Source of the DNA: Melampsora larici-populina 98AG31
Taxonomy: Eukaryota; Basidiomycota; Pucciniomycetes; Pucciniales; Melampsoraceae
DNA: 64,000 bases
Assembly (NCBI RefSeq): GCF_000204055.1
Contig: NW_006768799.1
Coordinates: 383,040-447,039, forward strand
Direction: 5' to 3'
The position numbers and the translations under genes are program-made. Positions within the stretch are counted from its first letter, which is position 1. Every line of letters begins with the position of its first letter. The notes below the pieces were generated by a model that made no database searches, was not told the origin of the DNA, and saw nothing but the letters and a program-made list of their open reading frames with translations. This document shows positions 34,843 to 47,399 of this stretch, in pieces.

Positions 34843-35502
34843 TCAGGTTTTTTGCACGCAGGTTATGGCTGGGAATGGTTTGTTTGAAAAGTTTCCCAGA
34901 AAAGATGATTTCAATTTTCAGTCACTATTGTTACTTACCATTTAAAAGCTTTTCATCTAACCCTTCCATTTCATCTCGGAAACGTATAAGAGCATCTAAA
35001 GATATATCAAATTGACACCAAATACATGAAATACAACAATGAGCGAACCAATTTAAAGCCACCAAAATCAAGTGATTGGAGTTCATTGGTTTGTTAAAGT
35101 GAATAAAGGTTTACGCTTCGCCTTACCATATTGTGATAATCTTTTTGGTCTTTCTCCTACGATAATTTGAAAGACTTGAAATTTCCTTTTCAATGGTCTA
35201 AATGGATTAGAACGAGAAGTGATCTCATAATCTCCTAATGATCTATAAAAACCTAGAGCAAAATTCCAAGCATGACCTTCTTGATTTGCTGGAAAGAAAA
35301 GCAGGACTAGGTTAATTAGTCTTCGATTTATGATTTTTTTAATAGATCTTTTTTTGTATCAAGACTTACTAGGTTGGTATGTTCTTAAACAGTCTATTGT
35401 GGATCCAGAAGGAAAATAAAATGTTGCAAGTGAAGTTGATGCTAATAGAACAAGAGAACTTATTGTGAGGGAAATGATGTTCTTCAACTTATGCATCATC
35501 AT
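34843..35502 (-). CDS. Small secreted protein, unrecognised (125 aa)
   Basis: Exons 35502-35370, 35288-35127, 34995-34939 and 34868-34843 join in frame (378 nt) with strong donors (GTAAGT, GTAAGG, GTAAGT). The start at 35502 (MMMHKLKNIISLTISSLVLL) gives a classic signal peptide ending near STSLATF. An upstream in-frame methionine at 35601 would hide the signal, so I did not choose it. The mature part has two cysteines (IDCLRTYQP and ITCVQKT at the very end) and segments GHAWNFALGFYRSLGDYEI and VGERPKRLSQYDALIRF. No family is recognised. Small size, secretion and multiple introns fit the candidate-effector class of rusts, which is inference only. Confidence 0.7.
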
Positions 35503-35639
35503 GACGGGTGATCGATATTGATGATGAAATGTGCGAAAGAATTGACCAGTTGGAAGGATTAAACATTTAGGTGTTTTATGGGTAGAAAATGGACCAGACA
35601 AAAGAGATGCTTGGGTGGATCTATCGTAACATTTCTTGA

Positions 35640-38600
35640 AATACTAGACGCTGAGCAGTGAGGTGCTTCTTCACTGACACCACTTCTGTGCTCTGTTTTG
35701 GTCTATCAAAATAGTCAAACTTCATCTGACATGTAAAGACTTTTTTGTAGGGTATTCCATTATACCGGATTATACCTCTGACTTAAAATTCACAAGATCA
35801 ACTGTTTGACTTGAATCTTAATTCCCTCTCGGATTGAAACTTGAGATCTTTTTTTGTTAAGCTGGGATGATTTTTTATGTTTCAATGCTCCCCACTTTAC
35901 AGGTCTAATAAAATAGTTAAATGATACTTGTTTGGCAAATAAAGGATCTGTTGGAAAGTGGCTTTTTATAATGACTTGCATTTACATAACAAAAAAAGTA
36001 GGGAGTTTCAGAGGAAGCATCAACTGTTTGACATGGTTCCCTCTACTTAATCAAAACCTGAAAACCTTGTGGTTACATTCGACTTTCATTCTTACTTTTT
36101 GATGCTGGTGTATCAAAATAGTCCATGAAGATTTGTCTGTGATGTTGAAAGACCTCATTATCTGCATAATTGCCACAGCGGCCAAGAGATTGATTGGAAC
36201 CTCCGCTGAAGATACCCAAATTTTGGCTGAAGAAGCAACAGTACACTTCTGCCTTGCAAGCTTGTGTAGGGCACGGAGCTTCAAGCTAACTACCGAGCTT
36301 GCGAGGTCAAAAGCGCCCTGCGTAAGTTTTTGGACTTGTGTCAAGTCAGGCCAAACCTATACTGGATCAGAGGACATTCAGAATTCAAGCTGTGGCTGAT
36401 CCACCATGGCCATGAGTCTGCCAACAAAGCAACGTGTTTTCAGTCTCGTTTCTATCTGTAGGACACTCAAATTGCAAATCGCAAGTCATCGTGCAGTGCA
36501 GAGATTTGCCATTTGGATGCCATCCAGTAGCCACCAAAAAGATTTTCATAGAAGACTGTCCCGCCTCGCTTACCCCAAGGGCTCTATGTAAGGCCCCGTT
36601 CTATTTGAAATACCCTTTCAACCAATCCGCATTACTTTTCTTCTTGAATCTTGGCTCATGAGACTTAGGACCGGATGACCTAGTAATCTCCCCCTCTTTT
36701 TGTTGTTGATTTGGTTGCACTTTCAAATTGAATTATCAAGGAATTTGAGATGAGTATATGGTTTGAAAGAGCTGATTACTCAAATGCATCTATCAAGTGC
36801 CAGGGCCTAGTTGTTGAAGTTGTTTTTTCGCCTTTGATCTAGACCGTTTCCAGTCAAAGCATGGCTAAATTCCAGACGAGCTAATATGAAGCAGGCGCTT
36901 GGGCTTGTCCCTCCAAGTCCAACGGGATGTGAAAAGCTACAAATAATTGTTTTCGTCCTTTCGTACGAAGAGGTATTCTTGATGACGGATCACAATCAAT
37001 CATGAAGGCGAGCTATTGGTGACTACTAGTATTCACTCATCCTTTCAAGACTCATCCTGAGTCATCTTGGGGTTACGATTCAAACCACTTCAGCATCAAC
37101 CATCTATATATTGTGGGCTCAGCACCAACTTTCACAATGCCAAGCTGCGCTTATTAAAAGAGCGCCTGCGGTTTACTACAGAGATTAGCACAGGCTTCCA
37201 AACTATTGCTGACCCATGTAGGACAGATGTCACGCACGGGCCAGTCGTTAATCCTATTCCCATCCAAAGGTGCTTCTCTTTCAGGGGCTACGCAATTTAA
37301 ATGTGTGTCAGTCAACAGCAGTCAACTTTTGGGCGGAAGGCATTTCGATATATCATCATATCTGAGCTGAGGTGCAGCTTACCGCGCAAGGGTTTTGGAT
37401 GAGTTCATCAACTCAAGTGCATTGTGAATAACTCAGCTGACTACGTACGCCATGAATGTATTCCATGCTGAAGAACTTTCCCAATGTGACGGTGACCTCG
37501 ACACGGTATGACACACGTTGCATGTAGGGGAGACTACTCATGAGCTAAGCCTATAATGTGGCTCGTCGGGCAAAGACCAGTCCGAGATCATCTCCAACCA
37601 CGACTTTGTAAAGGGCTTGCAGATTTTAAAGATAACCTCTTGTCGGGTGACGAACGTCCGAAGTCATTTTCTTTGATCACATCGGATAAGCTAAGCTACC
37701 TCTGGAATACTTGGCGACGCCCATTAATTACTACTTCTCGGAATACTTGATTCGGAGTATTTCTTGTTCAGTTTGCCCTAGCTAGCGAATGCTTACCCAT
37801 GAGAAGCCGGGCTTGTAGTTTCCGTTCCGATCACTCTTCTGAGGTTCTAGATGGTAAGGCACACGTCACACACAGTTAGCCTAAAAGGATATCAATTGCA
37901 AGCTTGACCTATGCTATGACGTTCTGCTTCGCAGGTGATTGTCTCCCGTGACTGCTTTATCGTGGGATCAGGCTGAAGAAGGAACGTCGGTGGCCGTCGC
38001 ACAACACAGTGACCTACAGATGCAGTAGCTGTAAAATACTTCCCTTTCATTCTCAGTTTCTTGATACCTTTCCATATCATGAAGATTAGCGGAGTACGAT
38101 TACGATACGACTACAGAACCAGCCAAGTCTTTGACCCTACCCTTCATCATCTATCAACGCGAGCTACCGATACCGGGAATATCATGTGACGTAACCTCAG
38201 AGAGCAAAGGCTTGTAGACCCTTTCGCTCACCCAGCAAGAAGAATCTTGACGTACTTTTACCAAGCTCAAAATACTTCAAAAACAATCTTCAAGAACGAC
38301 AAATTTGATGGTTTGAGTTTAGAGAAAAATTGTAAATAAGGGAACCAGTGCGGACGTGAATCTTCTATGGGATCTTTAAGCCAACCAACGAAGAAAAGCG
38401 CTTGTTGACTTGAAATTCCTTTGGTTTCATCTTCTAATTCCTCATGATCGTCAGATCCTACGTCTCCCTAGCATCACTCGCCGCGGCGAGTCGCTAACTA
38501 GCCATCACCAAAAACTTGATTTCACTCGTGGTTTACATACCTGTGACCAGAGCTTAGGGGGTGATAACGCATGGTTCGTGAGTTGATTGCCATAGGTCCA

Positions 38601-40135
38601 ATCTTTTAGACTCAAATCGTGACCACCATTGTGCTATTCGATGTCTCGATCGCATTACTCGTGATCATTGTTTTGTCTCTTTGTGAGCGCTGCCGGGGCT
38701 TTGTATAATCGCCGTTAATCGACCTCATAACCTCCTCCGCCTTAGTATCTTCGGCATTTGACTTCACGCCACGGACGTTCACCACCCATACAAAGTGACA
38801 GGCTTATTGAAACATTTCATTGTAGTGGTCCGGCTTCAGAGATCCGGTCTCCTTCCATCAATAGTGATCTTACGTCCTCAATTCAACGTCTTGGTTCATT
38901 TTGAAGTATGATGCAACAAATTCTCTCACTCATCTTCCCGCTCGCCAGCCCGATTGACTCCAACAAGTTCGAGTTTCATCTCGGCGACTTGCCTGATTCC
39001 GAAGGGCTGAACACGAATGAGCATGTAGGTGATTGTATCGTCTCAAGAAATTGTGTATCCTATTTCATACTCCTCGGCCGAGCCAGGAGCTGCAGAAGGC
39101 CCTAGAAGCAAGATATACTCCAATCATATTTTATATTGGCAGACTTGCGCTTCCGTAAATCCTTACTTTTTTGAACAAGAGCGCTATCTAACTATGCGTA
39201 AGATATGCAGCTTGTGGTGGTGGACCTTCCTTTATTCCTCCACTATATGACACTCACTTTGAGTGAGTCAGCAGAACTGATGAGTAGCATCTTCAATTGC
39301 GCATGCTTCAAGCTTCAATGTATATGTTCTGAAAATTTCACAAGCCAATTCGGTTCTTAAATGTTTCACCTGCTTCTTCACCTCCTATATTCCTCATAAA
39401 CATTATATCACTCTTGCATTTCTGTGTGGCTTCTTCTTCTTGTTAATGACACAGCTGACAATCATTCTATTTTACCCTGCATTGGGGCTTTCTAATATCA
39501 TAAATGACTGCTCTTGACTTCAAAGAGTTCGTCTTCGGCCATCGCGTCATTAAATGAAACCCCACCATCACCAACCAATGTGTTTTTGGCCAACTTCCCA
39601 AAGTCTTGGAATGAATTTGATCTAGCCCAGCTTTTCATCGGAATCCCGATTTTGACCGTAGGTTGACATGTTTGATGATTGGATTCTCAACCAGTAATGA
39701 TAAGTTGACGGTTGATCTCTTTGTTGCGTCTTACATCTAGGTTCATGTCATCCGGGATAAACTTGGGCCATGCCCCGGTCCGGGGGTGAGCCGTGGAGTT
39801 GGATTCGTCAAGTGAGGATGTTCTGAGCTGGATCCCGCACCGACGTGAATCTTTAATAACATCTTTGCACCAGTGTTCTTCACAACCATCATGCAGTGAC
39901 CCTTGTTCGTTACCTTGACCGGAAAATTTGGCTGGATGGGGATGCACCGTTGAAGATACGACTTGCCAAAGCCACCGCGCCACAATCGTCGTCAGTATAT
40001 CTTATGAGATAGATGTGCAAGTAATCGCTTCCCTCGAGATTCGATTTGACGTTCGTCTTTTTGCCTTTGAATGTCTGCGGGTTCAATCGATGAAGGAAGA
40101 AAAGGCTTGACTTGGAATCGGCACCTTTGAAACCA
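35640..40135. other. Gene-poor stretch with altered base composition
   Basis: About 4.5 kb in which no gene is supported. From roughly 36.8 to 39.2 kb the sequence is visibly richer in G+C and CpG than the genes around it (for example catcactcgccgcggcgagt at 38471). There are no codon-biased frames. Near 39690-40080 all three minus-strand frames stay partly open and contain peptide-like segments (for example NLEGSDYLHIYLIRY), which may be a decayed coding remnant, but no family is recognised. Confidence 0.4.
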
Positions 40136-40963
40136 ATGACTGAGAACCGTGGACATGGAAGTCAATACCCATCCATAAATTTGCTCAAAGAACTTACCCT
40201 GGCAGCCGCAGCCGTCGAGGTCCCCATCAAGACTTCACCTACTTTTATGATGCCACGACCTTTACCTCACCCTCCCGCTCATCCATACGGTCCGGTCAAT
40301 ATACCTCTTCCTTTCCAGAACCCCAAAGCGTGGACATGGCCGGTTTATCAACTGAACGAAGTACCCTCTATCAAGCATCATCCCATACCTTCTACGTTTC
40401 AAACGGAACACAACGTGAACACGTCCTTTTCGATATCGCCATCAGTGCTCGATACCGCAAATGATTTTATCACCTCGGCCAAGACGCATTCTACGGACTC
40501 TGAGAGCTTAGATACTTCATCTTCCATGGAGCAAAAGCAGCAGTTCAATCCAGCAAACGAGTTTGAAAGCATGTTTCCCGCCCTGAACCTCAGCGGTCTG
40601 CCTCCTTATAACCTCTTTGACCCATTTCGAACCGATGTCACATCACACGAGATTCACAGTCCACCTATCAAACAGCCCGCAAGTTTGCCTTCCAATCTAC
40701 TTGGAGCCCAGTTCAGAAAGTTTGATCCATTTAGTAGCCCACCGAGTCGATACTTCACAGGTTCACCTCCCAGCCCATTTGCACTCGAACACAGCCCAAC
40801 TAACTCCGATCACGACCCACCAAACCAATCTAAGCTCAACTTTTGTGTATATGGTCATGTTGGAGGTCCAGCGATAGATCCAAAGACAGGTAAAATCATC
40901 ATCCCGCGTCGTTTTCAAGCTCTCTATCCTGGCGCCAAGAAATCCTTAAGCTACCCAATCTGA
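40136..40963 (+). CDS. Proline-rich hypothetical protein (275 aa)
   Basis: A single-exon frame starting at the ATG at 40136; the frame is open a little further upstream without another ATG. The protein is rich in Pro, Ser, Asn and Thr. It has FMMPRPLPHPPAHPYGPVNI near residue 40, an FESMFPALNLSGLPPYNLFD segment, and a C-terminus CVYGHVGGPAIDPKTGKIII PRRFQALYPGAKK. Composition is even and the frame is uninterrupted for 828 bases, which supports a real gene. No domain is recognised. It ends 135 bp before the scaffold gap. Low-complexity, probably disordered; a regulatory role is conceivable but unsupported. Confidence 0.55.
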   Translation: MTENRGHGSQYPSINLLKELTLAAAAVEVPIKTSPTFMMPRPLPHPPAHPYGPVNIPLPFQNPKAWTWPVYQLNEVPSIKHHPIPSTFQTEHNVNTSFSISPSVLDTANDFITSAKTHSTDSESLDTSSSMEQKQQFNPANEFESMFPALNLSGLPPYNLFDPFRTDVTSHEIHSPPIKQPASLPSNLLGAQFRKFDPFSSPPSRYFTGSPPSPFALEHSPTNSDHDPPNQSKLNFCVYGHVGGPAIDPKTGKIIIPRRFQALYPGAKKSLSYPI

Positions 40964-41098
40964 GATATGCTTTCTGATTTTTAGGATGAACATCACCTAC
41001 CTTTCTCTTCCATCTCGAATCTGTCTTTTTAGCCTTCATCTTGTTGCATCTACATTGGCAAAGTGAATAGCTCTTATACGTTCCTCTCTCTGTATTTC

Positions 41099-41198
41099 NN
41101 NNNNNNNNNNNNNNNNNNNNNNNNNNNNNNNNNNNNNNNNNNNNNNNNNNNNNNNNNNNNNNNNNNNNNNNNNNNNNNNNNNNNNNNNNNNNNNNNNN
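41099..41198. other. Scaffold gap (100 N)
   Basis: Exactly 100 undetermined bases, a conventional placeholder of unknown true length. Distances across it should not be trusted. Confidence 1.
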
Positions 41199-43861
41199 TA
41201 CTGTACTCCCGGTCGCGGTTGAAGCTTTCGCAAAATCAAGAATGATAAATAATTGCGACCACACTAGGAGTGCTCTGATTCAAAATCTGAAATTGAGTCA
41301 TGCACCCAAGGCGTTCTTGAGTTACATCAAGTGAGGTGACCAGATGTTCTGTTTCCGTGTAAAAAGGAGATTATCAAAGGTCAACATGATGTAACTTTTT
41401 CATCCTTTTCATGATGCTCTATATGCAATATTAAGTGAGGCATTAAATCCAGAGGGATGACTGGAAAATAATCCTCTCTCTCATCCTTTTGACTCCCCAT
41501 TCATCTCCTTACTTCTGCTGAACACATAATAACCTCACATCCCAAGTGTTCCACCCAAATAAATCTAAAGAGAGTTTTTTTCCACATCCATTTCGGAATA
41601 GTAACCTTTGAGCTTCAGGTCTGCAGGGATAAACACTTTCACAAGGATGAAATTCATTTCAAACTTCCACATTCATCTTTCCATATGCAGTCTAAAAAGG
41701 GAGAGCTCCTTTCACTTTTCTGCTGGACTAGCTTTAAGTTTGAATCAGGGAAAGGATTTTCTCTTGTTGTGCATGATTAGTAGGGATAGGTAAAGAAAAA
41801 ATGAAATAATGAAAAGTCCCCCCATTGAGGAATATCTTCAATACCTTTTGAGTGCTTGGCTTTAGGCCTCCCAAGACAAATATCCTGAAGGAGGCTTTGT
41901 GTTCAGAGACAACAAGGCATAGTCATCCCAAATTATCCCAGGCAATAAACATCACTCTTGGCCTTCCTGATAAAAATATGATTACTACCTATAAAGCCAG
42001 TATTTTCTCATCCAATCCTCCTTAGACATCACAAATGCAATTTAGGGAGAAAAAATTGACATAGTGAAGCTCTACATATATTGACTACAGCTTCACCCAA
42101 GACAATCATCCACAATTGCCCCATTTGAAAAAAGGCATAAAAACCAACATGGATCCAGCTCCACCCAGCAAGGTCAAAAAAAACCAATGAAAACAAGCTC
42201 CTTTGCTAAGAAACTTTTAATTCATGGCTCAAACTTGTTCCAAGCAGATGCAGTCTTGATGCAAAAGATTGATAGTTGGTTCATAGAATTGGAAAATAAG
42301 CTAGGACGTCAATGGGATGAGACACAAAGTCTCACAAACAAGATATTCACACCCATTTGGGTGATCAGAAATACAAGACTAAAACTTTTCATGGGTTTTG
42401 TTGCCTGCCTGAAGCTGATATGCGTTCAGTCTACTCAAGGTTCAGTAAACATGACTATTGAGTGCTGGAGATATATCTTGAATATATTTCATGAATGGAA
42501 AAAAATTGATCTGGAAGACATCTTGAAAGAAAAGAAATCTGATTTGGGTAAGGCAGTTCAAGATTTCAATTCACATTCTTTGTTGAGATATTTGATAAAT
42601 TGAACAAGGGAACACATCTTTCAATCCAATTTTACTTCAATCTTTGTAACAAATGGGCCAAATAAGCTGGTGGAGCTCACACCTTCCAAAATATGGATCT
42701 AAAAAAATCCAAAAAAAAAGTAGAAGATGGCTGTAAATCTTGGACAAGGTGTCCTGATCAGTCATCAAGGCCATCAAATGCCCAACATCTATGGAAAAGC
42801 TGATAAGACAAACCCAGAGAATATTTTTACAGGGTCCAAAAATGCTAACCAAATTGGCACAGAAGATAAAATCAAAAATCAGTCTATCAATCAGTCCAGA
42901 AACACCCTTTAAGAAGTTGAAAAGGTAAGAAAAGAAATAAGTAAGTCATCAACACAACTTCTTTAATTCAATTTATGGCTTACAAAACTTTTGAAAGAGG
43001 CCTGAGATAACATACATGTCAAAAGTGTTTGAAATTCCCATCATCAATCTGAATTACCAAACAGCCCTCATGTGGCCTAGTAAATCAGTAGCTTCATATT
43101 TCTTAACAAGTATAGTACTTTTACATCCAAATTGCTCAATAGAAAAGCTACATTCTCAGGTAAAAACTTCTTGAATTTTCTTATAATTCAACACTTTGTG
43201 ATTATAGAAAAAGTTCACTCCACATTTTTTTCCGAATTTTAAACACCTTTCATTGAAACTTTCTTCAACTTTGAAGTTTTCCCAAAAAATCATTAAAGAA
43301 TTAAAAAACAGACCTCACTTCTCTATGTTTTACAAATAAGTCTTTTTCATATTCACTTTTTGTGTTCTTTTTGGTTTCACAGTTTTATTGCTTTGAGATA
43401 CAAGACATTCTTGCATTTTTTTTAAAAAATCACAAATGTGATTACAGATATAGAAAGTAAAGAAAAGTAAAGTAAAGAGAAATTCAATTCAGTATATGAT
43501 AGGATAAGATGCTCAAGTTCAAAAAATGTAAAAAATCAAATCTCCATTATGTAGAATAAAGTTTTCAAGGTACCAAAATCTTTCTTTAAACATAAAAAAC
43601 CTCTCTTCAATACCTCCCACTTCTTCCCTCAAATGATATAAACCAAAAAAGATAATTAACATTTCAACAAAACAGACGAGAAAAACAAACACACACACAC
43701 ACAATTCACAACCTAATCCCACCATTCCCACCCTGAATCCCCAAAAAAGAAAAGAGAAAAAAGAGAAAAAAAAGATCAAGCAATAAAACAAAAAAGAATT
43801 CTAAGAAAAAAAAAATAAAACCCCAAACCTTTATTCTAAGTTGACTAATAACACTTTCTAC
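41199..43861. other. AT-rich intergenic region after the gap
   Basis: About 2.7 kb. The only frame of note is 42187-42603 (listed separately). From 43300 to 43860 the sequence is very A-rich on the plus strand with homopolymer runs and a short (ca) microsatellite at 43690-43702, typical of the 3' flank of the minus-strand SIZ1 gene. Confidence 0.45.
42187..42603 (+). CDS. Possible small gene, unrecognised (138 aa)
   Basis: An uninterrupted ATG-to-stop frame in otherwise stop-rich DNA. The product is helical and charged, with KIDSWFIELENKLGRQWDE and IFHEWKKIDLEDILKEKK, several tryptophans and no signal peptide. No family is recognised, no introns are apparent and there is no conserved neighbour. 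It could be part of a decayed lineage-specific gene family or a chance frame. Confidence 0.3.
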   Translation: MKTSSFAKKLLIHGSNLFQADAVLMQKIDSWFIELENKLGRQWDETQSLTNKIFTPIWVIRNTRLKLFMGFVACLKLICVQSTQGSVNMTIECWRYILNIFHEWKKIDLEDILKEKKSDLGKAVQDFNSHSLLRYLIN

Positions 43862-46479
43862 CTAATCATCATCCAACGTTAAATCAATACAAACCGAATC
43901 CTGATGACTTTGATTACTTTTAACCCTTTTCCTACTACTCCTAGCATCATCTTCATCATCATCATCAATTTCCAAAACCATGACATCTCTTTTATTATTC
44001 ACTTTTGATTTTTCATTTCCATTTTGATTTTTCTCTATGGGTGTTGATGTTGATGAACTTGATGGTTTCTTAACTCCTACTTTAGCTGATGTTCCATACT
44101 TGTAATTTTCATCATGCCATGTTCCATCTGCTTCAATTATAACTGAATCCATTGAACTTGGCATGATTTGTAAAATCGATTGCATATATCTATAATAACA
44201 TAAAGAAATGATTAGTCAAAATACTTTGAAAGAAGATATTAAAATCAAATGTGTTAAAGACATACCCATCAACAGCCAATTGTTGTGGATTGAGTTTCGT
44301 ATTACAAACCGGACACATCCAAGTAGGGGTTTGTTCCATCATGGAATAAAAAAATTCTGCATCAAAACATTGTAGATGTGTACATTGCAGAGATCGAATC
44401 GGTAAACGAATTCGACTTAAAACGAGCTATATATGATTTCACAAGATAAGTTCTAGATCAATCGAGATCGTCATCAACAAGAAGAGTAAAGCGATGGAAC
44501 TTACAGGATCAACTAAGGCAACTACAGAGGATGAAGTGAAAACATCATCGTCCCCAGAACCAGCCAAGACTGTAAATAAAAGATTCAAGATCAGGTCTAT
44601 TATCTCTTTAATTTTCGAACATCAACAATCTTCATACGTACTCTTAGCCAACACTTCTTCTTTAGTTTGCTGTTTACTAGCCTTCAAATTCTTGATCAAG
44701 AGCGGAATTGAGAAATGTTCAACAAGATAAACAATGACATAATATTTCTAAATGATGGAAAACCTCGAATCAATAACAACCTCTTTGTAAATCAAGATTG
44801 AATCATCAAATAAACTCAACTCGGTCAGTATTAGTATAAATCACATCTATCCTATTCGTTCCATATTCTTTTATATTGATCACAGAACCATTACCAGTAG
44901 AACCTAAATCTGGTGGAGGTGCTGTACCAGGTTGATTCTTCAATCCTCTTACATTTGCAGGAATCGTAATCGAATTACATTTTAATTCACATGTGGTCGG
45001 AAATTCAATGGGTGCAGGTGGTAGGATTGGTGCATGAGGTGCATTGTATTGTGGATGATTGAAGTGTTTTTCTGATGTACAAAATAGTCTTAATCGATAT
45101 TGTGGATTACTCGAATTCGCTCTTGAATTTATAAATCAATTTCTTATGAGCTGCAGTTTGTTTTGAAAAAACGCGAAGAGTTTGGAAGAAAGACGTCTTA
45201 CTGTGATTGCGATAATTTGCTTCGTTGATCTTGTGATATGGTAAGTGTAATTGAAATTGACTTCCGATCGTTTTGAGCTGCTTCTATGCGATATGTTATA
45301 AAATCATGAAGTTGATGAGAAATACCCAATCAGTCAGTATAAATCAATTCTACAGCCAAATGATATCCTTTCTTTCTTCCGATTTCACGTTCTTTTGAGA
45401 GATGAATTTGACCTACTATGACAAATTGCAATTCCAGAAGCAGCAGAATCAAAGCGATAAAAAGGTGAGCTTTCAAATGGTAAGGGAAAAGATTTTGGTT
45501 GAGATGTAACAGGAAGATGCGCTCTTCCTGTTGATCCCAAAGGATTTGTACCAAACGAAGGGTGATGAGGAGCAGGTGGAAGCGACCGCTTGAATCCAGC
45601 TGAAGAGGAGGCCGAAGAGGGTGGATTTGGAAACGCGTTTCGTGACGACATACTAGGGTTTCCCACAGCGGGATCAGTCTTGAATCGAAAAGCATCATAG
45701 CTAGCGAGACGCGCTAACGAAGTAGAGCCGTAATCGGTCACCGGTGCAGGTGCTCGATTGGCCATTGGATTGGGGGAATGTGTTGAATAGTGATGATTTG
45801 ATGATGTCGATGGAATAGGTGCTGGTCTTGGAATATTAGGAGGTCTGTTGTGCGGAGTTGGTACGGCTGATGCGGCTTGTCGAGGAAAGATGAGTGATCG
45901 AATGGTATTATATCTTTCTTTGGATGAAGTTTGAATCGCGTCTAAAAGTTGATCCTCGATTCTCATTACCAAATCATCTGAAACATTGAGTTCGAGTTTG
46001 TTACGGTAAGCGGTTTGATGATTGATTCAAATGAAGAAACAAAAGATCAAATGAAAAAAGTCAGTAATTTTATAAATAAAAACCAATGATAAGATGTCTC
46101 CCAGGAGACCTTCAAATTTCAAGTTCAGCGGACACAATCGCATGAAGCAAACCGGCGGATTTTGATCCTTATCGTGGGAAAGTGAAACAGGGCTAGGTAA
46201 ATTCTGACCTTTTCGTCCGGTAAGTCTAGTATAAGCTCCAGGAATTGAACGATTGATACCTCTGAGGATGTCCTTGAGATCATCGACCCTGAGTGAAGGA
46301 AGATGAAGTTTCAATTTCTGATAAAGAAGTGATTTAATAAAGTTTTGGGAGTCAGTCAGATGAAATAGAAAAAAAAAGAAACAGATCGCTTGAGATTAGA
46401 AACTTGAGAATATGAAGAAGAAGAGAATCAGTTTTCATTAGGACTGACTGACACTAAAGTCAGCAAAAGGTTCACTCAT
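43862..46479 (-). CDS. SIZ1: SIZ/PIAS-type E3 SUMO ligase
   Basis: Nine exons on minus join in frame for 579 aa: 46479-46453, 46317-46209, 45977-45417, 45283-45202, 45121-44821, 44747-44642, 44569-44505, 44426-44266 and 44189-43862. The family's domains appear in order. SAP (residues 12-60): LPSLRVDDLKDILRGINRS, LTGRKDDLVMRIEDQLLDAI. PINIT (about 215-400): PFESSPFYRF, NDRKSISITLTISQDQRSKL, QYRLRLFCTSE, YYVIVYLVEHFS. SP-RING (about 418-470): SLQCTHLQCFDAEFFYSMM followed by WMCPVCNTKL. The C-terminal tail has a SUMO-interacting motif, VCIDLTLDDD, and a second similar stretch, VMVLEIDDDD. By family knowledge it promotes SUMO transfer from Ubc9 to nuclear targets. The 9-aa first exon is the least certain part; the donor at 45416 was chosen for its GTAGGT. 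Confidence 0.92.
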
Positions 46480-47399
46480 ACTATCTATCTTTTACGGATA
46501 TTCCAATGATGATGATGATGTTCTTGGTGGGTTTGAGGTTGAGGTGGATTATTAAAAAAATTAAATGATGATTAATGGAAGATTCCCTTCGATTTGGTCA
46601 ACAGAACACCCAAAACGGTCAACAAGGAAAATAAAAAGTAAAAAATAAAAAAACCTCTCTAAACCCATCTCACAAAGGAAAACCCCTCTAGACGCATGAG
46701 AAAACCACCATAATCCCATAAATTCGTCCATAAAGCCATGAATGGGACAAAAGGAATTTCAAATTTCTTTAAAGGGCTCAATTGCTGAGCGGAGAGCCAA
46801 GTGAGTATATGCACATAGTACACAGAAAAGCCTCTTACATAAGCTCAAGATGCTCACTGATTCGCACGGATTTTCAGAAGGCTTGAGCTTCAATCTGCCT
46901 CAATGCGCAGCTGTATGGCTTCAATTTTACCTTGATTTGGGAATTAAAGATCCCCCCAGAAAAGCATCAAAGTGTCTCTGAATGTGTGACTCAAAGTTAC
47001 AGCCTAGATATAGGCAACCTCCACCATGGAAGCATATATGTACTAGAAAACATGACTGACTCATTCACCTTTGTTGACTGATAGGTGTTAAACACAAACC
47101 AAATTTATGCACTCCAAGATTGCCTGGATTGCACAAATCCAGTCAGCACGATGTTACATATAGAGGAAAATTGGTGACTTATAGATAAGAACATGAATCA
47201 GTACCATGAGATTGGTTTTGATTGATTATAAGTGGATAGCTCAATGTTCAAAGATTTATAAACCAAAATTATATTCAATCCGTTCTCAATTTCCCACATG
47301 ATTACTTGTTGCCAAAACATAGATCTGATTGTGAACAAGCTCTGAGGTCAAAAGAAGATAACAGGCCAAGGAAATTGTAAAAGGTGGATCAAAATTGTA
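46480..47399. other. Intergenic region upstream of SIZ1
   Basis: About 900 bp containing the SIZ1 promoter and the 3' flank of the cysteine-rich secreted protein. No gene is seen. Confidence 0.4.

Noticed and set aside
4149..35502. Shared SNPFRP(I/L)K and RLSQ motifs in the mL59-like and 125-aa secreted proteins
   Set aside because: The motifs occur in different order and context, so chance plus shared codon use is the simpler explanation.
39687..40110. Overlapping minus-strand frames with peptide-like segments
   Set aside because: All three frames are partly open, but no combination with clean splice sites gave a recognisable protein; mentioned only as a possible remnant.
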